Of a stretch of 38,034 nt of DNA, positions 30,623 to 38,034 are shown piece by piece. Source of the DNA: Bradyrhizobium sp. (GTDB lineage: Bacteria; Pseudomonadota; Alphaproteobacteria; Rhizobiales; Xanthobacteraceae); contig NZ_SSNA01000124.1 of NCBI RefSeq assembly GCF_004799445.1, forward strand, positions 1 through 38,034, written 5' to 3'. Both the position numbers and the translations under genes were made by a program. Position 1 is the stretch's first letter. Every line of letters begins with the position of its first letter. The notes below the pieces were generated by a model. The model did not search any database, was not told the origin of the DNA, and saw nothing but the letters and a program-made list of their open reading frames with translations.

Positions 30623-31513
30623 ATGGCCTTTGAGACGATCATCTACGAGGTCGCCGAGCAGATTCTCACCATTACGCTCAACCGGCCCGACAAGCTCAAC
30701 GCCTTCAATGGCGTCATGCAGCGCGAACTGATCGACGCCTTCGATGCCGCCGACCAGGACGACAATGTCCGTGCCATCATCGTCACCGGCGCCGGGCGCG
30801 CCTTCTGTGCCGGCGCCGATCTTTCCTCGGGCGCCGACACGTTTGACGGCGACGCGCGGCGCGGACCGGTCAGGCGATTGGCTGACGGCCGCGTCGATTA
30901 CAGCGATCCCCTTATCCGCGACGGCGGCGGCCAGGTGACGCTGCGCATCTTCAAATGCCTCAAGCCCGTGATCGCCGCGGTGAACGGGCCTGCGGTGGGC
31001 ATCGGCGTCACCATGCAGCTTGCGATGGATATCCGCATTGCCTCTGAGGCCGCACGCTTCGGGTTTGTGTTTTCCCAGCGCGGCATCGTACCCGAGGCCG
31101 CCTCCAGCTGGTTCTTGCCGCGCATCGTCGGCATCTCCCAGGCGCTGGAGTGGTGTTACACCGGGCGGGTGTTTCCGGCGCAAGAGGCGCTCGCCGGCCG
31201 CCTCGTCAGCAAGGTGGTGCCCGCCGACGAGTTGCTGCCGGCCGCCCGCGCGCTGGCCCGCGAAATCGCCCGCAAGGCCGCGCCGGTGTCGGTGGCGCTG
31301 ATCCGGCAGATGATGTGGCGCATGCTGGGCGCCGACGATCCGATGGAAGCGCACAAGGTCGACAGCCGCGGCATCTATGCCCGCGGCCGCTCGCAGGACG
31401 TCAGGGAAGGCGTGATGTCGTTCCTGGAAAAGCGCGCACCGGACTTCAAGAGCAAGGTGTCGAGCGACATGCCCGATTATTTTCCGTGGTGGGACGAGCG
31501 GGAGTATGAGTGA
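30623..31513 (+). CDS. Enoyl-CoA hydratase/isomerase family protein (crotonase fold)
   Basis: 296 residues from the ATG at 30623, with AGAGGAAA upstream. The N-terminus LTITLNRPDKLNAFNGVMQ is typical. AGRAFCAGADLSSG gives the first oxyanion-hole loop and GPAVGIGVTMQLAMDIRIASE the second; SQRGIVPEAASSWFLPR contains the catalytic-Glu region. The protein is about 30 residues longer than classical enoyl-CoA hydratase because of an insertion after GADLSSG (DTFDGDARRGPVRR). It may act in beta-oxidation of the acyl part of the transported compound. Separated from the amidase gene by a repeat, so co-transcription is not certain. Confidence 0.9.
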   Translation: MAFETIIYEVAEQILTITLNRPDKLNAFNGVMQRELIDAFDAADQDDNVRAIIVTGAGRAFCAGADLSSGADTFDGDARRGPVRRLADGRVDYSDPLIRDGGGQVTLRIFKCLKPVIAAVNGPAVGIGVTMQLAMDIRIASEAARFGFVFSQRGIVPEAASSWFLPRIVGISQALEWCYTGRVFPAQEALAGRLVSKVVPADELLPAARALAREIARKAAPVSVALIRQMMWRMLGADDPMEAHKVDSRGIYARGRSQDVREGVMSFLEKRAPDFKSKVSSDMPDYFPWWDEREYE

Positions 31514-31540
31514 GGCGGAGGCCGCGGCGTTCGTCCCGGC

Positions 31541-31643
31541 CGTCATCACCCGCGAATGCGGGTGATCCAGTAAATACCGATGCCGGTGATTGAATCGAGA
31601 AGCCGCGGCGTACTGGATGCCCCGCTTTCGCGGGGCATGACGG
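31541..31643. repeat. Palindromic intergenic repeat, CGTCATCACCCGCGAATGCGGG family
   Basis: The element opens CGTCATCACCCGCGAATGCG with a CCCGCGAATGCGGG hairpin and closes with CCCCGCTTTCGCGGGG and CATGACGG. Inner arms GATCCAGTA and TACTGGATG pair. It lies between the convergent hydratase and quinone oxidoreductase genes, five bases from the latter's stop, and both hairpins could end transcripts from either side. Confidence 0.7.
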
Positions 31644-31648
31644 ATGCT

Positions 31649-32626
31649 TTACCTCATCATCAGCGCCACCCGCCCGATCGCCTTGCGGTCGATCAACAGC
31701 CGCATCGACGGCGCGACATTTTCCAGCGGCAAGCGATGCGAGATATGCGGGCGGATCTTGCCGGCCTCCGCCCACTGCAATAACGCCATGGTCCGCGCTT
31801 GGCCTGCGGCCGGATTTCTCCTGGCCGCTTCACCGGCGCGGACGCCGATCACGCTGGCGCCCTTGATCAGCACGAGATTGGTGCGCGCAAGCCCGATGCC
31901 GCCGGTGAACCCGACGACGAGGATTCGCGCGCCCCAGCCGATGCAGCGCAGGCTGTTCTCGAAGATCTCGCCGCCGACGGGATCGAACACCACGTCGGCG
32001 CCGCGGCCATCGGTGATGCGTTTGACCGCGTCGCGGAACGGCTCGCGCGTGGTAAGCACGAGATGATCGGCGCCGCGCGCTTTCGCAACCGCCAGCTTCT
32101 CCTCCGTTGACGCCGCCGCGATCACGGTCGCGCCCAGCAGCTTGCCGATTTCGACCGCGGCCAAACCGACGCCGCCGCCGGCGCCGTGCACCAGCAGCAC
32201 TTCGCCCGGCGCAACCGCGCCGCGATCGACCAGCGCGTGATGCGCGGTGCCGTGCGCCGCCAAGAATGTCGCACCTTCCGCATAGTCGAAATTCGCTGGC
32301 AGCCGCGTCAGTTGAGCGGGGGCAACGACCGCTTCATCGGCATAGGCGCCGTAGCGCATCCGCACAATCACCCGGTCGCCGACTGCTGTGCCGGAAACGC
32401 CATCGGCGATCTCGGTCACCTCGCCGGTCGCCTCCACCCCGGGCGTGAACGGTAGCTCGGGCTTGAGCTGATATTCGCCGGCCGCCATCAATATGTCGGG
32501 AAAGTTGATCCCGGCGGCATGCACGGCGACGCGCACCTGCCCCGGCGCCAGCGGCGCGGAGGCAAAGCTTTCCAGGCGCAGGCGCTCGGGCGGGCCGAGT
32601 TCGCGGCAAACCACCGCCTTGGGCAT
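31649..32626 (-). CDS. NADPH:quinone oxidoreductase-like protein (zinc-free MDR family)
   Basis: 325 residues. VAVHAAGINFPDILMAAGEY and LPFTPGVEATGEV mark the GroES-like domain; the Rossmann motif is LLVHGAGGGVGLAAVEIGKLLG. The zinc-binding cysteines of alcohol dehydrogenases are absent, so it belongs with the quinone reductase (QOR) branch, which reduces quinones or alpha,beta-unsaturated carbonyls with NADPH. Its ATG overlaps the stop of the isomerase gene (TGATG), so the pair is translationally coupled. A cytosolic detoxification or catabolic role is inferred. Confidence 0.92.
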   Translation of the reverse strand: MPKAVVCRELGPPERLRLESFASAPLAPGQVRVAVHAAGINFPDILMAAGEYQLKPELPFTPGVEATGEVTEIADGVSGTAVGDRVIVRMRYGAYADEAVVAPAQLTRLPANFDYAEGATFLAAHGTAHHALVDRGAVAPGEVLLVHGAGGGVGLAAVEIGKLLGATVIAAASTEEKLAVAKARGADHLVLTTREPFRDAVKRITDGRGADVVFDPVGGEIFENSLRCIGWGARILVVGFTGGIGLARTNLVLIKGASVIGVRAGEAARRNPAAGQARTMALLQWAEAGKIRPHISHRLPLENVAPSMRLLIDRKAIGRVALMMR

Positions 32627-33234
32627 CAGGCCGCGCTCGCCTTCCGCCGCAGCAAGGCTTCGCGGATCAGCGGCAGCCGATCATTGCCGAAATACATGTC
32701 GGTCTTGTCGAGGAAGATGGTCGGCGAGCCGAAGCCGCCGCGCGCCATCACTTCATCGGTATTGGCCTTGAGCTGATCCTTGATCGCCTGCTCGCCGATG
32801 CCGGCGAAGAATGTTGGCGGGTCCACGCCGACGCCCTTGCAGATCTCCGCCAGCACCTCGTCCTTCGAGATGTCCTTGTCGTCGCCCCAATAGGCGGCGA
32901 ATACCGCGCGCGCGAACGGCACCATGTCCTTGCCGAGGAAAATGCAGCCGCGCATCGCCTTGACGCTGTTCACGGGAAACACCGACGGCGGCATTTTGAT
33001 CGCCAGCCCCGCGATGCGCGCCCAGTCCGCGAGGTCCTTTTTCATGTAGCGCGCCTTCAGCGGCACCGGCGTGTCGCGCTGCGCGTAAACGCTGGGGTTG
33101 ACGGTATTGAAGATGCCGCCGACCAGGATCGGCCGCCACGAAATCTCGACGCCGAACTCCTTCGCCAGGGGCTGGATGTTGTGGAAGGCGAGATAGGTCC
33201 ATGGGCTGGAACAGTCGAAGAAGAATTCGATCAT
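32626..33234 (-). CDS. DsbA-family isomerase (2-hydroxychromene-2-carboxylate isomerase-like)
   Basis: 202 residues. The thioredoxin-fold start IEFFFDCSSPWTYLAF has Ser in place of the active-site CxxC, as in 2-hydroxychromene-2-carboxylate isomerases and kappa-class glutathione transferases. A helical insertion domain lies in the middle (SVKAMRGCIFLGKDMV ... FAAYWGDDKDISKDEVL). GFGSPTIFLDKTDMYFGNDRL is the conserved cis-Pro region and C-terminal loop. Members use glutathione in naphthalene-type aromatic breakdown or in detoxification. It is co-translated with the quinone reductase. Confidence 0.9.
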   Translation of the reverse strand: MIEFFFDCSSPWTYLAFHNIQPLAKEFGVEISWRPILVGGIFNTVNPSVYAQRDTPVPLKARYMKKDLADWARIAGLAIKMPPSVFPVNSVKAMRGCIFLGKDMVPFARAVFAAYWGDDKDISKDEVLAEICKGVGVDPPTFFAGIGEQAIKDQLKANTDEVMARGGFGSPTIFLDKTDMYFGNDRLPLIREALLRRKASAA

Positions 33235-33277
33235 GGCGTTTCCTTTTTGTTATCATGTCTGCGGCGTTGTATTTTCC

Positions 33278-33406
33278 CGTCACCCTGAGGTGCCGCCGCG
33301 CAGCGGCGGCCTCGAAGGGTGGAGGGCCCCAGCCTTCGCATCCTTCGAGGCTCGCAAGAGCTCGCACCTCCAGCGATAACGGCGAAGCCGTTACGCAGGG
33401 ATGACG
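33278..33406. repeat. Palindromic intergenic repeat, CGTCACCCTGAGGTG family
   Basis: The element opens CGTCACCCTGAGGTGC and closes GCACCTCCAGCGATAACGGC ... GATGACG. Internal hairpins include GCCGCCGCGCAGCGGCGGC and AACGGCGAAGCCGTT. It lies between the stop of the glutathione transferase gene and the start of the isomerase gene, both on the minus strand. Confidence 0.7.
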
Positions 33407-33411
33407 TTACC

Positions 33412-34113
33412 TCACTTCCTCTCCGCCATCTCCTTTGCCTTCTGCCCGAACATGTTCTTGCGCGCTTCCTCGTCGAACGGCTCCCTGACGAATTTGCCGA
33501 TCGCCAGCCCGGCCTGCACCTGCGGCCGCGCGCGAATTTCCGTGTACCAGCGCTTAATGTTCGGATAGTCGTCGAGCGTAAAGCCCTGCGCCTTGTGGGT
33601 CATGGTCCACGGAAAGCAGGCGATGTCGGCGATCGAATAGTCGCCGGCGATAAAAGCGCCGGTCTTGCCCAGTTGGGTGTCGAGCACGTGGTAAAGCCGC
33701 GCGGCCTCGTCGCGGTAGCGCTCGATGGCATAGGGGATTTTCTCGGCGGCATAGAGCGCGAAATGTCCGTGCTGGCCGAGCATGGGGCCAAGGCCCCCCA
33801 TCTGCCACATCAGCCATTGCAGCACGACCGAGCGCGCGCGCATTTCCGTCGGCAGAAATCGCCCGGTCTTGTCGGCGAGATAGATCAGGATCGCGCCGGT
33901 CTCGAACACCGAAAACGGCCCGCCGCCGTCGGCCGGCGCATGATCGACGATCGCCGGAATCCGGTTGTTCGGACTGATCGCCAAAAATTCCGGCCTGAAC
34001 TGCTCGCCGGCGCGGATGTTGACGGGCATGACCGTATAGGGAATGCCTGTTTCCTCCAGCATGATCGAGATTTTCCAGCCGTTCGGCGTCGGCGCATAAT
34101 GCAGATCGATCAT
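33412..34113 (-). CDS. Glutathione S-transferase family protein (YfcG/Nu-like)
   Basis: 233 residues from the ATG at 34111-34113, with GGGAAGG upstream. The thioredoxin domain opens MIDLHYAPTPNGWKISIMLE, with NGWK where the Nu-class has its glutathione-contacting Thr/Asn. NNRIPAIVDH carries the cis-Pro and VFETGAILIYLADK the Glu-Ser-type glutathione contact (Thr here). The helical domain includes WLMWQMGGLGPMLGQHGHF, typical of YfcG/YghU-type enzymes, which act as disulfide-bond reductases. Transcribed divergently from the MetE-like gene, 141 bases apart. Confidence 0.92.
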   Translation of the reverse strand: MIDLHYAPTPNGWKISIMLEETGIPYTVMPVNIRAGEQFRPEFLAISPNNRIPAIVDHAPADGGGPFSVFETGAILIYLADKTGRFLPTEMRARSVVLQWLMWQMGGLGPMLGQHGHFALYAAEKIPYAIERYRDEAARLYHVLDTQLGKTGAFIAGDYSIADIACFPWTMTHKAQGFTLDDYPNIKRWYTEIRARPQVQAGLAIGKFVREPFDEEARKNMFGQKAKEMAERK

Positions 34114-34254
34114 CGCGTCCTTCCCTGCGGTGAATGGCGGCGATCCTACCCCCTGCTTTCGGAGCATTCCACCCCGCCCAAACGCCATGTACGCCACGCC
34201 CGGGACATGGCAGATAGACGGTCGGAATTAACAGAAAAACTGAGGATACGCTCG

Positions 34255-35277
34255 ATGCTGTTTCCAACCACGATTGCAGGCTCCCTGCCGAAGCCGGAAT
34301 GGCTGGCCGAACCCAATACGCTATGGGCGCCCTGGAAGTCCAAAGGCGACGAACTGGCGCGCGCCAAGCGCGACGCCACCTTGCTGGCGGTGAAGCTGCA
34401 GGAAGACGCCGGGATCGATATCGTCACCGAGGGCGAACAGGCCCGGCAGCATTTCGTCCATGGCTTTCTGGAGAAGGTCGAGGGCATCGATTTCGCCCAC
34501 AAGGTCGAGATGGGAATCCGGAAAGACCGCTACAAGGCGATGGTGCCGCAGGTGGTGGCGCCGCTGCGGCTGAAGGGCCGGGTCCACGCCGACGAGGCCC
34601 GCGTCGCGCGCACCCACACCACGCGCAAGCTGAAGTTCACTTTGCCCGGCCCGATGACCATCATCGACACCATCGCCGACCAGTATTACGGCGACCGCGT
34701 CAAGATGGCGTTCGCCTTTGCCGAACTGCTCAACGAGGAAGCGAAAGCCTTGCAGGCCGACGGCGTCGACGTGGTCCAGTTCGACGAACCGGCCTTCAAT
34801 GTCTACATGGACGAGGTCTCCGACTGGGGCATCAAGGCGCTGGAGCGCGCCGCCGAAGGGCTGACCTGCGCCACCGCCGTCCATATCTGCTACGGCTACG
34901 GCATCAAGGCCAATACCGACTGGAAGGAGACGCTCGGCAGCGAATGGCGGCAGTATGAGGACATCTTTCCGGCGATCGACAAGAGTCCCATTCAGCAGGT
35001 CGCGATCGAATGCCGCAATTCGAAAGTGCCGCTGGAACTGCTGGCCTTACTCAAGGGCAAGATCGTGCAGGCCGGCGTGATCGACGTCGCCAGCGATATC
35101 GTCGAGACCGCCGAGGACGTCGTCAAGACAATCGAGGCGGTGGCCAAATTCGTGCCGAAGAGCAACATCGTCGCGACCACCAATTGCGGCATGGCCCCGA
35201 TGCGCCGGGATATAGCGGAAGGCAAGCTGATGGCGCTCGGCGCCGGCGCGAAACTGGCGCGGCAGAAGCTGGGGTGA
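34255..35277 (+). CDS. Core-type cobalamin-independent methionine synthase (MetE C-terminal-like)
   Basis: 340 residues, less than half the size of classical MetE, equal to its catalytic C-terminal barrel. The zinc ligands are in place: His210-x-Cys212 (HICYG), Glu252 (IECRNS) and Cys311 (TNCGMAP). FPTTIAGSLPKPEWL and QFDEPAF are conserved in the UROD/MetE-like group. TGAGGA lies upstream of the ATG. Lacking the N-terminal domain that helps bind methyltetrahydropteroyl-polyglutamate, such core enzymes may take the methyl group from another donor. The actual donor and whether it makes methionine cannot be decided here. No SAM or B12 riboswitch was seen upstream. Confidence 0.88.
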   Translation: MLFPTTIAGSLPKPEWLAEPNTLWAPWKSKGDELARAKRDATLLAVKLQEDAGIDIVTEGEQARQHFVHGFLEKVEGIDFAHKVEMGIRKDRYKAMVPQVVAPLRLKGRVHADEARVARTHTTRKLKFTLPGPMTIIDTIADQYYGDRVKMAFAFAELLNEEAKALQADGVDVVQFDEPAFNVYMDEVSDWGIKALERAAEGLTCATAVHICYGYGIKANTDWKETLGSEWRQYEDIFPAIDKSPIQQVAIECRNSKVPLELLALLKGKIVQAGVIDVASDIVETAEDVVKTIEAVAKFVPKSNIVATTNCGMAPMRRDIAEGKLMALGAGAKLARQKLG

Positions 35278-35313
35278 GATAGGTTCGCGGCTGATCCCAC
35301 ACGGCACGCTGAG

Positions 35314-35440
35314 CCCTCTCCCCCCTTGCGGGGGAGAGTTGGAGAGGGGGGTAGCCACGAGCACCAGCTTTGCGGTTTACCCCCTCCCTAACCTCGAGAG
35401 CGAGCTTTGCTCGCCTCGGACCCCCGCAAGGGGGGAGGGA
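35314..35440. repeat. Palindromic intergenic repeat, CCCTCTCC-CCTTGCGGGGG family
   Basis: CCCTCTCCCCCCTTGCGGGG with GAGAGTTGGAGAGGG at the 5' side and CCCCCGCAAGGGGGGAGGGA at the 3' side form long GC arms. The centre has an AGCGAGCTTTGCTCG hairpin. It lies between the convergent MetE-like gene and the 204-residue protein gene, three bases from the latter's stop. A related element is at 36070-36250. Confidence 0.7.
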
Positions 35441-35442
35441 AT

Positions 35443-36057
35443 TCAGAGCGCACTGCCGTGCAGCACCGGACGATAGCCCGCCACCAGCGCGCGCAAAGTC
35501 GACGGCGGCGTCAGCAGCATCGCGCTCTCGATCAACCCTTGCGCCTCGCGATAGCCGGCCGGCGACCACCTCAGCGCCCTGCATTTCGCGATCAGGAAAC
35601 TCGCCTCCCCAGCCTGCACCATCGCGCCGTCGGGCAATTGCTTTAACCGCATCGGCAGCGCGTGCAGCCGCTTGGCTTTTCCGTCGAGCCGCTCGCGGTG
35701 CAGCACGCTGTCGATGTCGTCGGCGTGAACATTCGAGATGCCGTTGCCGTCTTCCCAGGCTTTGCGAAACCGGTTGGCGTCATCGCGGCGGCAGAAGAAA
35801 CACGGGCGGTGCCCCGCGGCGAACGCGGTGGCTTCGTCGAGGAAGAACAATTCGGTCCAGCTGCGGCCGCCCATCACCTTGCGTCGCCGGCCCCTGAATT
35901 CGCAGACACAGGTGAGCCAGGCCCGGCTTGCCCAGCGCCGCCGCAGCAGGGTCCTGGTTGCGGGATCGTGAATGATGCCGCGGTTGCCGGTGAACATCCC
36001 GCGATGCGGTGTGGCGATGATGTCGCCTTGCGGCGTAACGCGGTTTTGCAGGGGCAT
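35443..36057 (-). CDS. Uncharacterised protein with a CxxC motif
   Basis: 204 residues from the ATG at 36055-36057; the frame extends upstream only by entering the adjacent intergenic repeat. The N-terminal part has TPHRGMFTGNRGIIHDP and RSWTELFFLDEATAFAAGHRPCFFCRRDDANRF, a segment with Cys-x2-Cys plus neighbouring His/Asp that may bind a metal. WASRAWLTCVCEFRGRRRKVM holds a second Cys pair (C-x-C). The C-terminus is a plain helical region. I do not recognise a family; an HNH-like or zinc-ribbon role is only a guess. It is flanked by repeats on both sides. Confidence 0.7.
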   Translation of the reverse strand: MPLQNRVTPQGDIIATPHRGMFTGNRGIIHDPATRTLLRRRWASRAWLTCVCEFRGRRRKVMGGRSWTELFFLDEATAFAAGHRPCFFCRRDDANRFRKAWEDGNGISNVHADDIDSVLHRERLDGKAKRLHALPMRLKQLPDGAMVQAGEASFLIAKCRALRWSPAGYREAQGLIESAMLLTPPSTLRALVAGYRPVLHGSAL

Positions 36058-36069
36058 GGCAAAAACAAT

Positions 36070-36250
36070 ACTCCCTCTCCCCGCTTGCGGGGAGAGGGTT
36101 GGGGTGAGGGGGGACTCTCCACGCACTCCGACTCGCGGAGAGTCCCCCTCACCCGCCGCGCAAAAAGCGCCATAGCCGAAGCTCGCTTCGGCGTTTTTTT
36201 AATAACGGCCGTCGAAGACGGCCTATGCTCTCCCCGCAAGCGGGGCGAGG
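36070..36250. repeat. Composite intergenic repeat region, CCCTCTCCCCGCTTGCGGGGAGAGGG family
   Basis: CTCCCTCTCCCCGCTTGCGG with GGAGAGGGTTGGGGTGAGGG opens the element; GGACTCTCC and GGAGAGTCC form a further stem; CTCTCCCCGCAAGCGGGG closes it near 36230-36246. A terminator-like hairpin lies inside and is listed separately. A second stem, GGCCGTC-GAA-GACGGCC, lies near 36207-36223. It stands between the Gpt gene and the CxxC-protein gene. Confidence 0.7.
36175..36200. terminator. Probable bidirectional intrinsic terminator
   Basis: Stem GCCGAAG-CTCG-CTTCGGC followed by G and seven T on the plus strand. On the minus strand the same stem is followed after eight bases by TTTTT (plus-strand AAAAA at 36162-36166). 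It lies downstream of gpt (stop at 36260, minus strand) and so can end that transcript before the CxxC-protein gene. Confidence 0.55.
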
Positions 36251-36259
36251 CAAGAAGCA

Positions 36260-36784
36260 TCACGCCGCGCCGTCGCGGATCGGCGGCTGGAATGACAGCG
36301 CGGTATCCCAGGGAAAGAAGATCCAGGTGTCCTGCGACACCTCGGTGATGAAGGTGTCGACCAGCGGCCGCCCCATTGGCTTGGCGTAGACAGTGGCGAA
36401 GTGCGCATCCGGCAGCATGTCGCGCACCAGCCGCGCGGTCTTGCCGGTGTCGACGAGATCGTCGACGATCAGGAGTCCCTTGCCGGTTCCACTGCCGAGT
36501 CTCGCGGTATCGGCCGACACGTGTTTCAGCACGTTCAGTTCGCCCTGCTTGGTGTGATCATAACTGGCGATGCACACGGTATCGATGACGCGCACGCCGA
36601 GTTCGCGCGCGACGATCGCCGCCGGCACCAGCCCACCGCGGGTGATGGCAATGACCGCGTGAAACGGCCCGACTTCATTGAGCCGCCAGGTCAGCGCCCG
36701 GCAATCGCGGTGAAACTGGTCCCATGAGACCGGAAAGGCCTTGCCCGCGCGCTCCTGCGCACTCAGCTCCGGATGCTCCGCCAT
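36260..36784 (-). CDS. gpt: Xanthine-guanine phosphoribosyltransferase
   Basis: 174 residues from the second of two adjacent ATGs, which has GGGGGAG at a better distance than the first. It makes XMP or GMP from xanthine or guanine and PRPP in purine salvage. The PRPP-binding loop is [16 protein letters not shown] (about 103-118) with the two Asp before Thr-Gly-Lys-Thr. [18 protein letters not shown] provides the pyrophosphate loop. It is somewhat longer than the 152-residue E. coli enzyme, by N-terminal extension. The thioesterase gene lies 13 bases upstream on the same strand, so they are likely co-transcribed. Confidence 0.92.
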   Translation of the reverse strand: MAEHPELSAQERAGKAFPVSWDQFHRDCRALTWRLNEVGPFHAVIAITRGGLVPAAIVARELGVRVIDTVCIASYDHTKQGELNVLKHVSADTARLGSGTGKGLLIVDDLVDTGKTARLVRDMLPDAHFATVYAKPMGRPLVDTFITEVSQDTWIFFPWDTALSFQPPIRDGAA

Positions 36785-36797
36785 CATTGTTCTCCCC

Positions 36798-37217
36798 CTA
36801 TATTTTACGAATGACGAAGGTGCCGGTGGCGGTCGCCACAACCTTGTCGTTCTGCCAGAGTTCGGCGCTGCCGTGACACATTTCACGGCCCCGTAGTACG
36901 ACGCGGCCAAGTCCCTTCAGCGGACCGAGCACCGCCGGCCGGTGAAACTGCACGTTGAGATTGACGGTCGGCGCAAACTGCCCGGCGTCGAGCGTCGCCG
37001 ACAGCGCGGTGCCCATGGTATCGTCGAGCATGGCCGCGAGGAATCCACCTTGCACGTTTCCCGCCGGATTGAGAAAAATCCCGACCGCCTCAAATCGCGT
37101 TTCAATCGTGCCGCGCTCCCCGTCGATGTCGACAAAGCCGAGACCAAGCGTCTTCGCGCACGGTGGAACCGGCGCTTTTCCATCGACTATTTTCCAGAAA
37201 AACGAATTCTTGTCCAA
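36798..37217 (-). CDS. PaaI-like hotdog-fold thioesterase
   Basis: 139 residues from a TTG start; no ATG or GTG in frame fits. The hotdog helix and its acid residue are in [23 protein letters not shown], with the G-x-x-x-GG-x-x-x-x-x-x-D pattern of PaaI-type thioesterases. The remaining strands ([45 protein letters not shown]) are standard. It hydrolyses acyl- or phenylacetyl-CoA-like thioesters; the specificity is not evident. It precedes gpt and follows the CinA-like gene on the minus strand, with 32 bases between. Confidence 0.9.
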   Translation of the reverse strand: MDKNSFFWKIVDGKAPVPPCAKTLGLGFVDIDGERGTIETRFEAVGIFLNPAGNVQGGFLAAMLDDTMGTALSATLDAGQFAPTVNLNVQFHRPAVLGPLKGLGRVVLRGREMCHGSAELWQNDKVVATATGTFVIRKI

Positions 37218-37249
37218 GATGCTGCTCTCTGCCTTGAATGAACGCTGCT

Positions 37250-37990
37250 CTAGCGGACCACGTTCAATCCCGCCAGCATCGCCTTGACCGCTTCCATCGC
37301 GGCGGCGAGTTTTTCCGGATCGCGCGAGCGGACCACCAGATTGGTGTTCGGCTTCTTGTCCTCGTCGATAAACGGATAGCTGCCGATGATGGTCTCGGGA
37401 TGGGCGCTGGCGATCTCGCGCAAGGGTCCGCCGATGTCGCCTTCGCGCGCATTGGCGCGAACCGTATCGGACAGCATCCGGACGCCGGATTTGAGCTTCG
37501 GCGCCACGATATCCATCATCGCCTGCATGATCGAGGGCACCCCGGCCATCACGATGACATTGCCGATCTTGAAACCGGGGGCGAGAATGGTCGCGCTCTG
37601 GATCAGTTCGGCGCCGTCGGGAATTCGCGCCATCCTCAAGCGCGCCTCGTTCAACTCGCCGGGGTTCTGGAACCGCTCGCGAAACCGCGCCACCACCTCC
37701 GGATGATAGTCGATGCCGACGCCGAACGCCTTCGCAATGCTGTCGGCGGTGATGTCGTCATGGGTCGGCCCGATGCCGCCGGTGGTAAAGACGTAAGTAT
37801 AGCGATGGCGCAGCGCGTCCAGCGCCGCAATGATCTCGGCCTCCTCGTCGGCGACGACGCGGACCTCCTTGAGGTCGATGCCGATATTGGTGAGGTATTC
37901 GGCGATGAAGCCGATGTTCTTGTCCTTGGTCCGCCCGGACAGGATCTCGTCGCCGATCACCAGGATTCCCGCCGTGACGATTTCACTCAT
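37250..37990 (-). CDS. CinA N-terminal-type (MoaB/MogA-like) molybdopterin-binding-domain protein
   Basis: 246 residues. The MoaB-like domain is clear: GILVIGDEILSGRTKDKN (about 9-26), EVRVVADEEAEI, and TTGGIGPTHDDITADSIAKAFG, with the conserved GGIGPT and DD. Full CinA proteins carry a second, C-terminal nicotinamide-nucleotide amidase domain, which is absent here; the end (PNTNLVVRSRDPEKLAAAMEAVKAML) is the usual hinge region of CinA. Such short forms may act as ADP-ribose pyrophosphatase or cofactor-binding proteins. AGGAGAGG precedes the ATG. It is first in a probable minus-strand operon with the thioesterase and gpt. Confidence 0.88.
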   Translation of the reverse strand: MSEIVTAGILVIGDEILSGRTKDKNIGFIAEYLTNIGIDLKEVRVVADEEAEIIAALDALRHRYTYVFTTGGIGPTHDDITADSIAKAFGVGIDYHPEVVARFRERFQNPGELNEARLRMARIPDGAELIQSATILAPGFKIGNVIVMAGVPSIMQAMMDIVAPKLKSGVRMLSDTVRANAREGDIGGPLREIASAHPETIIGSYPFIDEDKKPNTNLVVRSRDPEKLAAAMEAVKAMLAGLNVVR

Positions 37991-38034
37991 GACCTCTCCT
38001 CAAGCCGCAAGCGGCAGATGACCCCTTGACCGAA

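Noticed and set aside
34114..34254. SAM-II or B12 riboswitch before the MetE-like gene
   Set aside because: No conserved box of either riboswitch was found in the 141 bases between the divergent genes.
22315..36250. CRISPR array
   Set aside because: The repeats are palindromic, of several families, single or nested between genes, and not regularly spaced with unique spacers.

Overview
The window reads as chromosomal DNA of a Bradyrhizobium-like alphaproteobacterium (Nitrobacteraceae/Bradyrhizobiaceae). This is judged from the high G+C, the codon use, the protein families seen (DUF3126 beside cysE, Gly-rich exported protein, gamma-carbonic anhydrase, xanthine-type Gpt) and the many short palindromic intergenic repeats typical of that group. 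No rRNA, CRISPR array or intact insertion sequence was found. One tRNA gene (Leu, anticodon TAA) is present.

Layout. Positions 1-930 hold the 3' end of a BacA/SbmA-like ABC gene and then a 680-base scar with a Phd-type antitoxin remnant and a tyrosine-recombinase remnant. Positions 930-7210 carry a Tat-exported dienelactone hydrolase, small membrane and Gly-rich exported proteins, a HAMP-PAS-PAS sensor without an output domain, an overlapping RHH-like/RMF-like small gene pair, a gamma-carbonic anhydrase and two membrane proteins. Positions 7370-14370 carry a DUF3126 protein with cysE, a polytopic membrane protein, an alpha/beta hydrolase, a large membrane protein, a zf-CHCC protein with an FAD monooxygenase, and a lipoprotein. 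The tRNA-Leu is followed by an HdrC/HdrB-like Fe-S protein, then an AT-richer, probably foreign and probably broken lipoprotein gene, and a 665-residue exported protein with a Cys-His-Asp arrangement.

Positions 19195-31513 form the most coherent unit. An oligopeptide ABC transporter (divergent binding protein, two permeases, one double ATPase) is interleaved with an M20 peptidase, an M81/MlrC-like peptidase, an M20D amidohydrolase, an amidase and an enoyl-CoA hydratase. This looks like uptake and stepwise hydrolysis of an amide-bonded or acylated peptide-like compound; the real substrate cannot be read from sequence. Three different families of palindromic repeats sit in its gene junctions.

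Positions 31649-37990 carry housekeeping and detoxification genes: a quinone oxidoreductase and DsbA-type isomerase pair, a glutathione transferase, a core-type MetE, an uncharacterised protein with a CxxC, Gpt, a PaaI-like thioesterase and a CinA N-terminal-domain protein. The intergenic spaces contain at least six repeat families. One 42-43 nt hairpin module is found nested inside two different outer families, which suggests small modular elements that insert into existing repeats.
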